The notes beneath the pieces were generated by a model. The model searched no databases, was not told the DNA's origin, and saw nothing but the letters and a program-made list of their open reading frames with translations. Made by a program: the position numbers and the translations under genes. This document shows positions 1 through 7,858 of a DNA stretch of 14,943 nt, one piece after another (within the stretch, counting starts at the first letter, position 1; every line of letters starts with the position of its first letter). This stretch comes from an uncultured Bifidobacteriaceae bacterium. GTDB lineage: Bacteria > Actinomycetota > Actinomycetes > Actinomycetales > Bifidobacteriaceae. The DNA is taken from positions 1-14,943 of the forward strand of contig CAMPNN010000027.1 in the NCBI GenBank assembly GCA_946891915.1. The letters run 5' to 3'.

Positions 1-39
1 AAGCTTCAGAGGCGGGTTCGATTCCCGTTGTCCGCTCCA
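1..39 (+). tRNA. tRNA-Gly, 3' part only
   Basis: Only the 3' portion is inside the window. The T arm is visible (stem GCGGG paired with CCCGT around loop TTCGATT), followed by the 3' acceptor strand TGTCCGC, discriminator T at 36 and an encoded CCA at 37-39. The implied 5' acceptor strand is GCGGACA. A U discriminator with a GCGG...CCGC acceptor is typical of bacterial tRNA-Gly. The first bases (AAGCT) match the 3' side of the anticodon arm in the TCC isoacceptor, but the anticodon itself lies outside, so the isotype is inferred. Confidence 0.8.
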
Positions 40-123
40 TTGAAAATTGTATTTTTGCATATAGGAATATAGTACGAAAATATTTGCATGCGCAACGGTA
101 TATTGGCAATTTGTATAGTCTTT

Positions 124-169
124 ATAGAAAATAACTATAAAACTAGAATTCTTTATAGGCATAATCTAT
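124..169 (+). promoter_or_regulatory. Candidate OxyR operators upstream of ahpC (two dyads)
   Basis: Two copies of the palindromic pattern ATAG-N7-CTAT occur at 124-138 and 155-169. The E. coli OxyR consensus is ATAGntnnnanCTAT; both copies keep all eight outer bases and the A at inner position 6, but lack the T at inner position 2. The dyads start 31 bp apart, about three helical turns, whereas the classical tetramer site has them about two turns (22 bp) apart. A further ATAG lies at 115-118. They sit upstream of ahpC, and an oxyR-like gene is in the same cluster, which makes an OxyR role likely but unproven. Confidence 0.55.
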
Positions 170-200
170 TCTTAATTACGAAAAGAGAAAGCGCATTAAA

Positions 201-231
201 GTGCAAAGAATGTGCAAAGAATGTGCAAAAT
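201..231 (+). repeat. GTGCAAAGAAT direct repeat before ahpC
   Basis: An 11-bp unit GTGCAAAGAAT is present at 201-211 and 212-222, with a partial third copy (GTGCAAAAT) at 223-231. It ends about 20 bases before the ahpC start, so it falls in the promoter or 5' leader. An 11-bp period puts copies on one face of the helix, as for a bound regulator. TAATAT at 231-236 could be a -10 box, but I see no convincing -35. The same motif with the same spacing recurs near 14652. Confidence 0.6.
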
Positions 232-251
232 AATATATTTAGGAGAACAAT

Positions 252-815
252 ATGAGTCTTATGAACACGCATATTCTTCCATTCAAGGTGAATGGCTATA
301 AGAATGGTGAATTTGTTGAAGTAAGTGATGCCGACGTACTAGGCAAGTGGGCTATATTCTTCTTCTACCCAGCAGATTTTTCGTTTGTTTGCCCAACCGA
401 GTTGGAAGATTTAGCAAACCATTACGAAGAATTGCAAAAACTTGGCGTAGAAGTATATTCCGTTTCTACGGACACTCACTTCGTGCACAAGGCATGGCAT
501 GACGATTCCGAAGCCATTGCAAAAGTAAAATACACGATGTTGGGCGATTCTTCCGGTGCTCTTTCGCGTAATTTTGATGCTTGGAATCAAGAATCAGGTT
601 TAGCTCACCGCGCAACTTTCCTAGTTGACCCACAAGGCATGATTCAGTTCTTCGAAATGACAGCTGACGGCATTGGTCGCAACGCAGACGAGCTTCTTCG
701 TAAAGTTAAAGCAGCTCAGTATATTGCAGACCACCCAGGTGAAGTTTGCCCAGCAAAATGGGAGCAGGGCGAAGAAACCTTGGAACCTTCCATCGATTTA
801 GTCGGCAAAATCTGA
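252..815 (+). CDS. ahpC: Alkyl hydroperoxide reductase C (typical 2-Cys peroxiredoxin)
   Basis: AhpC reduces H2O2, organic hydroperoxides and peroxynitrite in the cytoplasm and is re-reduced by AhpF. The 187-residue length equals that of E. coli AhpC. The peroxidatic cysteine is C47 in the block [12 protein letters not shown], the active-site arginine is R120 (HRATFLVD) and the resolving cysteine is C166 (GEVCPAKW), so it is a complete typical 2-Cys enzyme. The ATG at 252 is chosen because AGGAG (241-245) lies 6 nt upstream; an internal ATG at 261 is less well placed. It is first in a same-strand cluster with ahpF and an oxyR-like gene. Putative OxyR sites and an 11-bp repeat lie upstream, and a long hairpin follows the stop. 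Confidence 0.97.
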   Translation: MSLMNTHILPFKVNGYKNGEFVEVSDADVLGKWAIFFFYPADFSFVCPTELEDLANHYEELQKLGVEVYSVSTDTHFVHKAWHDDSEAIAKVKYTMLGDSSGALSRNFDAWNQESGLAHRATFLVDPQGMIQFFEMTADGIGRNADELLRKVKAAQYIADHPGEVCPAKWEQGEETLEPSIDLVGKI

Positions 816-834
816 TTTATCTAAAATCCAAATA

Positions 835-870
835 TTGCGTAGGAACCTACAATCGTAGCTTCCTACGCAA
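835..870 (+). promoter_or_regulatory. Hairpin between ahpC and ahpF
   Basis: TTGCGTAGGAA (835-845) pairs with TTCCTACGCAA (860-870), 11 bp. Inside, after one C-C mismatch, CTAC (847-850) pairs with GTAG (855-858) around a 4-nt loop. No run of T follows on the + strand, so it is not a classical terminator. It may protect the ahpC 3' end or dampen read-through, giving more peroxiredoxin than reductase; that role is inference. Confidence 0.6.
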
Positions 871-923
871 CCATATTTATTACGTAAGTCTACAATCAAC
901 ATTGCTGAAAGAAGTAAAATTTT

Positions 924-2585
924 ATGTCCCTGCTGAATACATCATTAACTAATCAACTCGCGGAATTATTAAAGAAAATGGTTTTGCCAGTTGAACTTGT
1001 AGCATATACGGATGATTCGGAAACATCCCAAAAAGTTCGTGCGCTACTTAATGAAGTATCTCAACAAAGCAGCAAAATCAGCATTGTTGAAGGCAAACAA
1101 GCAGTAAACCAGACTGGCACAATACGCAAACCAAGCTTTGTAATTAGGCGCGTAGAAGCTCAAAATACTCAAAACGAAGAAAATAAAGTATTCGTTACCT
1201 TCGCAGGTTTGCCTCTTGGACACGAATTTAGTTCGCTTGTTTTAGCATTGCTGCAAGTAAGCGGATACGCTCCAAAAATTACCGACGAACAGCGCGAAGC
1301 AATACTTAAACTCGGCTCACACAACATAACAACCTACATGTCGGTAACTTGCTTAAATTGCCCAGAAGTTGTGCAATCGCTAAACACAATTTCAATAATC
1401 AACCCCGCAATTAAACATACTGCCGTAGAAGGTAGCGCTTTCAGAGAAGAAGTAGAGCGCCTTGGCATAATGAGCGTGCCGGCAGTATTCGAAGACGGAA
1501 AACTTATTTCTTCCGGAAGAGCAGGAATAGACGAACTGGTGGCAATACTTGCGTCTAGCGAAAAATCTGATGGAAATAATAGCGTTTCTGTGGCAAACGC
1601 TGCGCTCGCAGAAAAAATGAATGCGCAAGACCCGTACGATATTGTTCTTGTTGGCGGTGGTCCTGCAGCTTCAGCTGCTGCAATTTATACTGCGCGCAAA
1701 GGCTTGCGTACAGCTATGATTATGGATCATCGTGGCGGGCAGGTTGTAGAAACTGAAAGTATCGAAAATCATATTTCGCAAACGCATACTACTGGCGCCC
1801 AGCTGGCAGCAGATTTAACTAAACATATTGCGCAATACAATATTGACGTTTTTACGCCTGATTGGGCAGATTCGCTTGATTTAGCTAAAGAAGCATACGG
1901 TTTGCATACTATTCACGCGCGTTCAGGCGGTGCGTTGAAAGCTCGTGCCGTAATTGTTGCAACTGGTGCAACATGGCGTACATTAGGCGTTCCTGGAGAA
2001 GACGAGTATCGCAATAAAGGAGTGTCGTTCTGCCCTCATTGTGACGGCCCGCTTTTCAAAGACAAGAATGTAGTAGTAGTTGGCGGAGGCAATTCTGGAG
2101 TAGAAGCAGCTATTGATTTAGCTGGTATTGCAAAGCACGTTACTGTAGTTGAATTTATGGATGCTCTTAAAGCGGATCAAGTATTACTAAATACTTTGAA
2201 TAATTTGGCAAATACTGAAGTTATTACGAGTGCTGCTGTAAGCAAAGTTGAAGGTAATGGCAATAAAGTTACGGCAGTGCATTACTTAGATAGAAACAGC
2301 GCAAATAATTCCGAATCTAAAGAGCATGTTATTGAAGCGGACGGCGTATTCGTGCAAATTGGTTTGGCTCCAAACACTAGCTGGCTGGAAAATCAGCTGC
2401 CTCTTAATAAGCGAAAAGAAATTATTACAGATAGAGCAGGCTGCACAGAAGTTCCTGGTATTTTTGCTGCAGGAGATTGCTCGGATGAGCCGTATAAGCA
2501 AATCGTTACAGCGTATGGATCGGGCGCAAATGCAGCTTTATCCGCATTTGACTACATTATTCGCAATCCGCAAAATAAAAAATAA
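924..2585 (+). CDS. ahpF: Alkyl hydroperoxide reductase F (NADH-dependent peroxiredoxin reductase)
   Basis: AhpF passes electrons from NAD(P)H through FAD and two disulfide centres to AhpC. The 553-residue protein has the full family layout: an N-terminal pair of thioredoxin-like folds (about 1-210) with redox motif CLNC (C143, C146), a linker, then a thioredoxin-reductase-like part. The latter holds an FAD motif GGGPAA (244-249), a redox CPHC (C370, C373), an NAD(P)-binding GGGNSG (387-392) and a C-terminal FAD motif around GIFAAGDC (512-519). The third glycine of the first FAD motif is alanine. The N-terminal domains distinguish it from plain TrxB. The ATG at 924 has only a weak purine-rich ribosome site (GAAAGAAG), so translation may depend on ahpC. 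It lies 108 bp after ahpC and 48 bp before the regulator. Confidence 0.95.
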   Translation: MSLLNTSLTNQLAELLKKMVLPVELVAYTDDSETSQKVRALLNEVSQQSSKISIVEGKQAVNQTGTIRKPSFVIRRVEAQNTQNEENKVFVTFAGLPLGHEFSSLVLALLQVSGYAPKITDEQREAILKLGSHNITTYMSVTCLNCPEVVQSLNTISIINPAIKHTAVEGSAFREEVERLGIMSVPAVFEDGKLISSGRAGIDELVAILASSEKSDGNNSVSVANAALAEKMNAQDPYDIVLVGGGPAASAAAIYTARKGLRTAMIMDHRGGQVVETESIENHISQTHTTGAQLAADLTKHIAQYNIDVFTPDWADSLDLAKEAYGLHTIHARSGGALKARAVIVATGATWRTLGVPGEDEYRNKGVSFCPHCDGPLFKDKNVVVVGGGNSGVEAAIDLAGIAKHVTVVEFMDALKADQVLLNTLNNLANTEVITSAAVSKVEGNGNKVTAVHYLDRNSANNSESKEHVIEADGVFVQIGLAPNTSWLENQLPLNKRKEIITDRAGCTEVPGIFAAGDCSDEPYKQIVTAYGSGANAALSAFDYIIRNPQNKK

Positions 2586-2633
2586 GTTTTCTGCATAGCA
2601 AAATTATTATTTAATAAAAGAGGTGGGCGGATT

Positions 2634-3536
2634 ATGAATATTAGAGCATTGGAATATCTTATATCCTTTGCGCAAGAAGAAAGTTTTACTAAAGCTGCTG
2701 CTCGCATGAATGTTTCTCAGCCAACTCTTTCAACACAAATTAAAAAGCTTGAAGAAACATTGGGCGTGGAACTTATTGAGCGCACTCCTGGTAAACAAAT
2801 TTTGACGCCTGCTGGTCGCGAAGTTGTGTACTATGCCAAGCGCATTCAATCAGACATGTCTCACATTCGGCAAGCAGCAAGACGTGCAGAAGATCCATGG
2901 TCGTCGACAGTGGTTTTAGGTGTTTTTCCAACATTATGCCCGTATTTATTGCCGCGAATTATGCCTGTGCTGCGACGACTAAAACCGAATCTTGCCATCC
3001 GTTTTGTAGAAGAAAAATCGGCAAAGCTTATTGACCTACTTAATAGTGGTCAAATTGATGCAGTTATATTAAGCGAAAGATTGAATGAGTCTTCGATAAA
3101 AACGTGTCATATTTTTGATGAAGACTTTTTGCTTGCAGCTTCTACAAATTCTGCATTTGGGCATGAAAGTAAGCCGGTTGAGCTTTCTGATTTGTCAACT
3201 CAGCGTGTGCTTTTGCTGGAAGATGGGCATTGCATGCGAAGAAGTATGCTTGATGTGTGCCAAAAAGTTGGTGCGAAGCAGTCTGAGTTTAGAGCTACTT
3301 CATTAGAAACGTTGAGATATATGGTTGTTGGTAGCCGAGATGTAACTTTACTGCCGCGTTTGGCAACAATTCCGCCTATTGTACAACCAGCAGGCTTAGT
3401 TCTGCGAGAATTCGAAAATCCTAAGCCTTATAGATCGTTGTATTTGAATTGGAGATCAGCTTCTCCAGTTGACGCGATTATGGAAGGATTGTGCAAAATA
3501 ATTGCTTCCACATGCGCTGATTTGCATAAAAAGTAA
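2634..3536 (+). CDS. oxyR: OxyR-like LysR-family peroxide-sensing regulator
   Basis: This is a 300-residue LysR-type regulator. An N-terminal winged helix-turn-helix (about 1-60, with FTKAAARMNVSQPTLSTQIKKLE at 18-40 in shortened terms: residues A21 to E40) is followed by a substrate/redox domain from about 90. The block LLEDGHC-M-R...C places cysteines at 200 and 209, nine apart and in the same context as C199 and C208 of E. coli OxyR, which form the peroxide-triggered disulfide. AGAGGTG (2619-2625) lies 8 nt before the ATG. It is codirectional with ahpC and ahpF, 48 bp downstream, so it is probably cotranscribed and may control its own expression through the dyads before ahpC. A strong terminator follows at 3582. 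It could be a paralogue with a different signal, but the cysteine pair argues for OxyR. Confidence 0.9.
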   Translation: MNIRALEYLISFAQEESFTKAAARMNVSQPTLSTQIKKLEETLGVELIERTPGKQILTPAGREVVYYAKRIQSDMSHIRQAARRAEDPWSSTVVLGVFPTLCPYLLPRIMPVLRRLKPNLAIRFVEEKSAKLIDLLNSGQIDAVILSERLNESSIKTCHIFDEDFLLAASTNSAFGHESKPVELSDLSTQRVLLLEDGHCMRRSMLDVCQKVGAKQSEFRATSLETLRYMVVGSRDVTLLPRLATIPPIVQPAGLVLREFENPKPYRSLYLNWRSASPVDAIMEGLCKIIASTCADLHKK

Positions 3537-3581
3537 AAGTGCGCTAAGGAAGTTGCGAATCAGGGTTGTGGTGTTATAGGG

Positions 3582-3621
3582 GTTAGGGTTATAGGCCTTT
3601 GGCTTATAACCCCTAACTTTT
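3582..3621 (+). terminator. Terminator of the ahpC-ahpF-oxyR cluster
   Basis: GTTAGGGTTATAGGCC (3582-3597) pairs with GGCTTATAACCCCTAAC (3601-3617), 16 bp with one bulged C and one G-T pair around a TTT loop. TTTT follows directly. It sits 46 bp after the oxyR stop. Confidence 0.85.
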
Positions 3622-3630
3622 AATGTAGCC

Positions 3631-3663
3631 AAAAAAATTTAACCCCGGCGCATAGCGCCGGGG
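3631..3663 (-). terminator. GC-rich hairpin with T-tract on the minus strand
   Basis: CCCCGGCGC (3643-3651) and GCGCCGGGG (3655-3663) form a perfect 9-bp stem with an ATA loop. Read on the minus strand it is followed by TTAAATTTTTTT. It is a likely backup stop for transcripts leaving dcd, and in either direction it separates the convergent units. Confidence 0.7.
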
Positions 3664-3694
3664 AAATAAAGGAGAGAAGAAAAGAATAAGTTTT

Positions 3695-3724
3695 AGGTGC
3701 TCTGCACCTGTCGTTTTGTTCGAC
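3695..3724. other. Two small adjacent hairpins in the oxyR-dcd gap
   Basis: AGGTGC-TCT-GCACCT (3695-3709) is a perfect 6-bp hairpin, directly followed by GTCG-N7-CGAC (3710-3724). They lie in a 307-bp convergent gap (3537-3843) that holds no credible gene and is otherwise made up of terminator-like hairpins. Confidence 0.45.
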
Positions 3725-3732
3725 ACTATTAT

Positions 3733-3773
3733 AAAAACACATCAGGCTGTATAGTACAGTAATACTGCCTGAT
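3733..3773 (-). terminator. Probable dcd terminator
   Basis: ATCAGGC (3741-3747) pairs with GCCTGAT (3767-3773); a small inner TGTA-TAG-TACA hairpin lies at 3748-3758. On the minus strand the stem is followed by GTGTTTTTAT. It is the first such structure after the dcd stop, about 70 nt away. Confidence 0.65.
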
Positions 3774-3843
3774 AGTTTCCTTAAAATTATCTACTTTTCC
3801 TCTGAAATTCTTACTTTTATAGCGTATCTGCCTGTATTAAACG

Positions 3844-4425
3844 CTATTCGCTCAAATCTGCACGGTAAAAATGCTCGTACGAGCGAGAAGGAGTTGGGCC
3901 ACGCTGACCTTGGTAGTGAGAGCCGTTTACTGCAGAACCGTATGGATTCTCACATGGTGAACTTAGCTGGAAGAAGCACATTTGACCAATTTTCATTCCT
4001 GGCCAAAGCTTAACCGGCAAAGTACTCACGTTAGAAAGCTCCAAAGTAATGTGCCCTTCAAAACCTGGGTCAATAAAGCCAGCTGTAGAATGAGTCAAAA
4101 TACCAAGGCGACCAAGTGAGCTTTTGCCTTCCAAACGCGCAGCAATGGTTGCGTCAAGTTTTACGTATTCCCAAGTAGCGCCTAGAGCGAACTCGCCTGG
4201 ATGCAAAATCCACGGCTCGTCTGGAGCAACTTCAAACTGCTCAGTAAGTTCACCCTGATTTTCTGCAGGATCAACATACGTGTACGCGTGATTGTTAAAT
4301 AATCGGAAGAATCGGTCAAGACGCACGTCAATCGACGCAGGCTGCACCATTTCCGGGGTCCATGGGGTCAAATCAATATGACCCTCATCATGAGCTTTGA
4401 GAATGTCGTGATCAGACAACAGCAT
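3844..4425 (-). CDS. dcd: dCTP deaminase, probably bifunctional dCTP deaminase/dUTPase
   Basis: This enzyme makes dUMP precursor for dTMP synthesis by deaminating dCTP. The 193-residue protein opens with MLLSDHDI and carries [11 protein letters not shown] (27-37), [21 protein letters not shown] followed by [10 protein letters not shown], and [12 protein letters not shown] near the C terminus. These blocks track the actinobacterial (Mycobacterium) Dcd, which deaminates and also hydrolyses dUTP to dUMP, rather than the E. coli form. The bifunctional activity is therefore inferred by family. The start is clear: AGGAGA (4435-4440 on the minus strand) is 9 nt before the ATG. The gene stands alone, downstream of the ATPase on the same strand but separated by a strong terminator. 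Confidence 0.95.
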   Translation of the reverse strand: MLLSDHDILKAHDEGHIDLTPWTPEMVQPASIDVRLDRFFRLFNNHAYTYVDPAENQGELTEQFEVAPDEPWILHPGEFALGATWEYVKLDATIAARLEGKSSLGRLGILTHSTAGFIDPGFEGHITLELSNVSTLPVKLWPGMKIGQMCFFQLSSPCENPYGSAVNGSHYQGQRGPTPSRSYEHFYRADLSE

Positions 4426-4569
4426 AGCGTCAAATCTCCTTGTGATGTATCAACACATAAACAACTTCATTGTTCGCACGAAATAATTTGCTTTCTATTT
4501 TGTACGAAAATTACAATACGGCCAATTGTAGCGCGTGCCGCGGTCTGTGATTGACTGCAAAAAATTTTA

Positions 4570-4639
4570 TAGAAAATAAAAACACAAAACGCGGCACAGA
4601 AACGTAGCTGATGTAAGAAAACTACGTACTGTACCGCGT
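4570..4639 (-). terminator. Terminator of the cation ATPase gene
   Basis: A long stem joins 4589-4607 and 4622-4639: ACGCGG/CCGCGT, ACAG/CTGT and ACGTAG/CTACGT, 16 pairs broken by a C-A mismatch and a small A-rich internal loop, with a 14-nt loop. On the minus strand it is followed by TTTTGTGTTTTTATTTTC, a classical U-rich tail. It lies about 30 nt past the ATPase stop and upstream of dcd, so dcd probably has its own promoter, which I could not locate with confidence. Confidence 0.85.
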
Positions 4640-4648
4640 ATTTGCAAG

Positions 4649-4678
4649 GCAGCTTGATAATTTATTTTATTAAGCTGC
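4649..4678 (-). other. Hairpin spanning the ATPase stop codon
   Basis: GCAGCTT (4649-4655) and AAGCTGC (4672-4678) pair across a 16-nt AT-rich loop, so the stem takes in the last codons and the two consecutive TAA stops (4670-4672 and 4667-4669) of the ATPase gene. Its effect on termination or mRNA stability is unknown. Confidence 0.4.
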
Positions 4679-7657
4679 AACAGTTAAGGCGTTTGCAGCT
4701 TTACGCTTAGAAATGAAACGTAAAACGCACTTTCGTAACTCGGAGGCTATTGGCACAACCATTGAAAGGCCAAGGCACTCAAACCATTCAGTTAAGCTCA
4801 AAGGCACAGTGCCAAATGGTTCGTTCAAGAATGGTATGTAAATTACAGCCAACTGGAGAAGAACAGAAACTGCAATAGCGCCCCAAAGCCAACGGTTCGC
4901 GAACAAACCGACGAACACGCTTTGCGAATCGGAACGAGATGCCAATGCGTTCAACATTTGTGCAAACACAAGAATTGTGAAGCCCATTGTGCGAGCGTGA
5001 GTCATTTGTGCAGCGTGGCTCATAATACCAACAGAACGGTCAGTAAATAAGCCTCCTGCCAAATGCATATCCATTCCAATTAACGTAATAGCAGCCATGA
5101 TTATGCCGATAAATACAATATCTCCCCACATTCGTCGGTCAATAACGCTATCGGTAAGCTTTCGAGGCTTCCTGTCCATTACATCATCAGTTTGCGGATC
5201 AACGCCCATAGCAAGAGCAGGAGCGGCATCTGTAAGCAAATTAATCCACAAAAGCTGAGTTGCAAGAAGTGGAAGCGTAACGCCTACAGAATTAGGCTGC
5301 GTAATTCCAAGCGTGCCAGCAAAAACAACGCCACCGAAAACTGTGCAAACTTCACCAACGTTAGAACTGAGCAAGTATCGCAAGAATTTACGAATATTGT
5401 CGAAAATTCCCCTACCCTCGCGCACAGCCGCAACAATAGTCGAGAAATTATCGTCTGCAAGAATCATCTTTGCAGATTCTTTCGTAACTTCAGTGCCGGT
5501 AATGCCCATAGCAACGCCGATATCTGCCGACTTTACTGCAGGAGCATCATTCACACCATCGCCAGTCATAGCAACAATATTTCCTTGACGTTGCAATGAA
5601 GACACAATAGCAAGCTTGTGCTCAGGGGCAACTCGCGCGTAAACGCTAGTTTTGTTTATTGCTTCGTCAAAAGCAATATTGTCGTCGTCGAGAGAAAGAA
5701 GATTATCGAGATCGTCGCCAGTAAGTGCGTGCTCGTTTTTGCCAACAATGCCAAGATCTCTAGCAATACGGGTTGCTGTAAGTGGATGGTCGCCGGTAAT
5801 CATAACAGTGCGGATTCCAGCGCGGTGAGCTTGAGCAACGCTGTCTCGAACTTCAATTCGAGGCGGGTCAATAATGCCAACCATGCCGTTCCAAATTAAA
5901 TCAGATTCCAAAACGTCACTTTGCTCAGCAACGTCAGCAATCTGACCGGCAGCATTAGCAACCATGCCATCAACTTTTGTTAAACTATCCACTCCAAGCG
6001 GACGGTACGCCATGCCAAGAGTGCGGTAAGCTTCTCCCGAAAGACGCTCTACAGTAGACAAAATATCCTCGCGATCGCCATCAGTAAGCGGACGCACGGC
6101 ACCAGCTACTGCAATTCGAGTGCAATAAGAAAGAAGCACATCCGGAGCGCCCTTAGCGCAAACAATCAAATTGCCAGAATCTGAACCATCTTTTACAACC
6201 ACAGACATGCGCTTGCGTTCGGAAGTAAACGGAATCTCTGCAACACGAGTTAAGTGAGCGTAACGCTTATCTGCCTTCGTTTTGCGCGCGGCAACAACAA
6301 TAGAAACTTCTGTAGGGTCACCAACTGGCTGCCAACTCTTAGTAGATTCGTCGTAATGAAGATCACCATCGTTAGCCAAATAGCCGGAACCTAAAGCTCC
6401 TAATACTTCTGTAGCAAGATTTTGAGGAACAGCAAGATCCGCATCCGCAGAATCAAGAAGAACCATGCGACCTTCCGGCTTGTAACCGCTACCAGTGAGT
6501 TGCACTTCACCGCTAGGTGTTATTACGCGCTCAACAGTCATCTCGTTACGAGTAAGAGTACCTGTTTTATCGGAGCAAATAACGGAAGCAGAACCAAGCG
6601 TTTCTACAGAAGAAAGCTTCTTCACAACCGCATGATGCTTAACCATACGCTGAACGCCCAAAGCAAGCACAACAGTCAAAATAGCAGCTAAACCTTCTGG
6701 AACTGCAGCAACTGCAAGCGAAACAGAAAGCAAAAGCGAATCAATAATATCCTGGATTGTGTGGAAGCCCTCAAGAAGCCACATTGACGCAAGAACAATA
6801 GCCGCAATAACGCACACAGCAATGCCAAGAACCTTAGAAACTCGCACCATTTCGCGCTCAAGAGGGGTAGTTTCTTCGTCCGACTTGGAAAGCATATCGG
6901 CAATTTTGCCAACTTGAGTGTGCATACCAGTTGAAGTGACGATAGCGCGACCGGTTCCTTGAGTTACAGCAGTGCCGTTGAAAACCATGTTGGTACGATC
7001 GCCCAAAGCTTTGGCGGATTGCAAAGTATCCGGGCGCTTGCTTACAGCAACAGATTCTCCCGTAAGACTTGCTTCAGCAATACGCAATGATGCTGCAGCA
7101 ATTAAACGACCGTCTGCAGAAACTGCGTCGCCTTCGCCAAGAACAAGAATATCGCCCGGAACTACTTCCGTAGTATCGATGCGTATGACGCGTCCGTCTC
7201 GCAAAACTGAAGTTTGCGGAGCGCTCATTCTAGCCAAAGCTTCAACTGCTTCTTCTGCACGTGATTCCTGAATAAAACCAAGCACAGCATTCGCAATCAA
7301 AATTATGATAATAACAATGGAATCAAACGGCAGAATTTCTCCACCACTGTTCCCCTTATGTTGCGCTCGCTCTACGAACCATGCTATTGCAGAAATAATT
7401 GTTGCTGCAATAAGCAAGTAAACAAGCGGATCTTTGAACTGATCAAGAAAACGCTTCCACGCTGGTGTTTTTGGAGCGGTTGCAAGAGCATTCGGGCCAA
7501 ATTGTGCAAGTCGGCGTGAAGCTTCTTCGGAACTTAAGCCGCGAGTTGCATCTACGTGTAAAGCTTCTGATACTTGCTGAACATTTTGCAACGACGGATC
7601 CTGATTATTTAAATCAGGTGTATTGTTTTTGGATTGATCAAGAGTGTGATCAACCAT
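4670..7657 (-). CDS. SERCA-like calcium-transporting P-type ATPase
   Basis: An integral membrane pump of 995 residues that should export Ca2+ (possibly Mn2+) using ATP. Visible in order: N-terminal cation-ATPase domain (to about 80), paired TM1-2 (about 77-128), actuator loop TGES (199-202), TM3-4 with PEGL (320-323), phosphorylation motif DKTGTLT with D363, nucleotide-binding KGAPD (502-506), MITGDHP (619-624 region), TGDGVND (698-704), and six C-terminal TM segments. SERCA calcium ligands are largely kept: E321 in TM4, N766 and E769 in SSNVGEV (TM5), N806, T809 and D810 in NLLTD (TM6). The TM8 position equivalent to SERCA E908 appears to be Q900 (FAQMLNAL). The start is supported by AAGGGGG (7663-7669) 5 nt upstream. 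Monocistronic; ion specificity is inferred. Confidence 0.93.
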   Translation of the reverse strand: MVDHTLDQSKNNTPDLNNQDPSLQNVQQVSEALHVDATRGLSSEEASRRLAQFGPNALATAPKTPAWKRFLDQFKDPLVYLLIAATIISAIAWFVERAQHKGNSGGEILPFDSIVIIIILIANAVLGFIQESRAEEAVEALARMSAPQTSVLRDGRVIRIDTTEVVPGDILVLGEGDAVSADGRLIAAASLRIAEASLTGESVAVSKRPDTLQSAKALGDRTNMVFNGTAVTQGTGRAIVTSTGMHTQVGKIADMLSKSDEETTPLEREMVRVSKVLGIAVCVIAAIVLASMWLLEGFHTIQDIIDSLLLSVSLAVAAVPEGLAAILTVVLALGVQRMVKHHAVVKKLSSVETLGSASVICSDKTGTLTRNEMTVERVITPSGEVQLTGSGYKPEGRMVLLDSADADLAVPQNLATEVLGALGSGYLANDGDLHYDESTKSWQPVGDPTEVSIVVAARKTKADKRYAHLTRVAEIPFTSERKRMSVVVKDGSDSGNLIVCAKGAPDVLLSYCTRIAVAGAVRPLTDGDREDILSTVERLSGEAYRTLGMAYRPLGVDSLTKVDGMVANAAGQIADVAEQSDVLESDLIWNGMVGIIDPPRIEVRDSVAQAHRAGIRTVMITGDHPLTATRIARDLGIVGKNEHALTGDDLDNLLSLDDDNIAFDEAINKTSVYARVAPEHKLAIVSSLQRQGNIVAMTGDGVNDAPAVKSADIGVAMGITGTEVTKESAKMILADDNFSTIVAAVREGRGIFDNIRKFLRYLLSSNVGEVCTVFGGVVFAGTLGITQPNSVGVTLPLLATQLLWINLLTDAAPALAMGVDPQTDDVMDRKPRKLTDSVIDRRMWGDIVFIGIIMAAITLIGMDMHLAGGLFTDRSVGIMSHAAQMTHARTMGFTILVFAQMLNALASRSDSQSVFVGLFANRWLWGAIAVSVLLQLAVIYIPFLNEPFGTVPLSLTEWFECLGLSMVVPIASELRKCVLRFISKRKAANALTVAA

Positions 7658-7690
7658 GTTTTCCCCCTTGGGAGTGCCGCGGAGTAGTCA

Positions 7691-7718
7691 ATAATCGCAA
7701 TACGCATGCTAGTTTCAA
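7691..7718 (-). promoter_or_regulatory. Candidate promoter of the ATPase gene
   Basis: On the minus strand TTGAAA (7713-7718) and GATTAT (7691-7696) are separated by 16 nt, 5/6 and 4/6 matches to the sigma-70 -35 and -10 boxes. The predicted start is about 25 nt before the ATPase ATG, just upstream of its ribosome site. Confidence 0.4.
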
Positions 7719-7858
7719 GCACTTTGTACTGTAACTATTGCGCGGTTGTGGAATATTGCGCAACTTTTGCTGATTAACATATTTAGTTAAGCGAAAGTTC
7801 ACTGCAATAAATTAAGTACTTTTCTATTATGTCATACAACTCGCCGCTATTAGGTTGT
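7719..7858. other. Remaining divergent gap between ATPase and rlmB
   Basis: This part of the 381-bp gap (7658-8038) holds no credible gene. ATTGCGC occurs twice, near 7737 and 7754, about 17 bp apart. I see no clear additional promoter or RNA gene. Confidence 0.4.

Noticed and set aside
1..6. HindIII site at the first base as a cloning junction
   Set aside because: AAGCTT is a normal part of this tRNA-Gly arm, so nothing special is needed to explain it.
746..952. 68-residue plus-strand frame bridging ahpC and ahpF
   Set aside because: It runs through the ahpC end and the hairpin in another frame, and has no family features.
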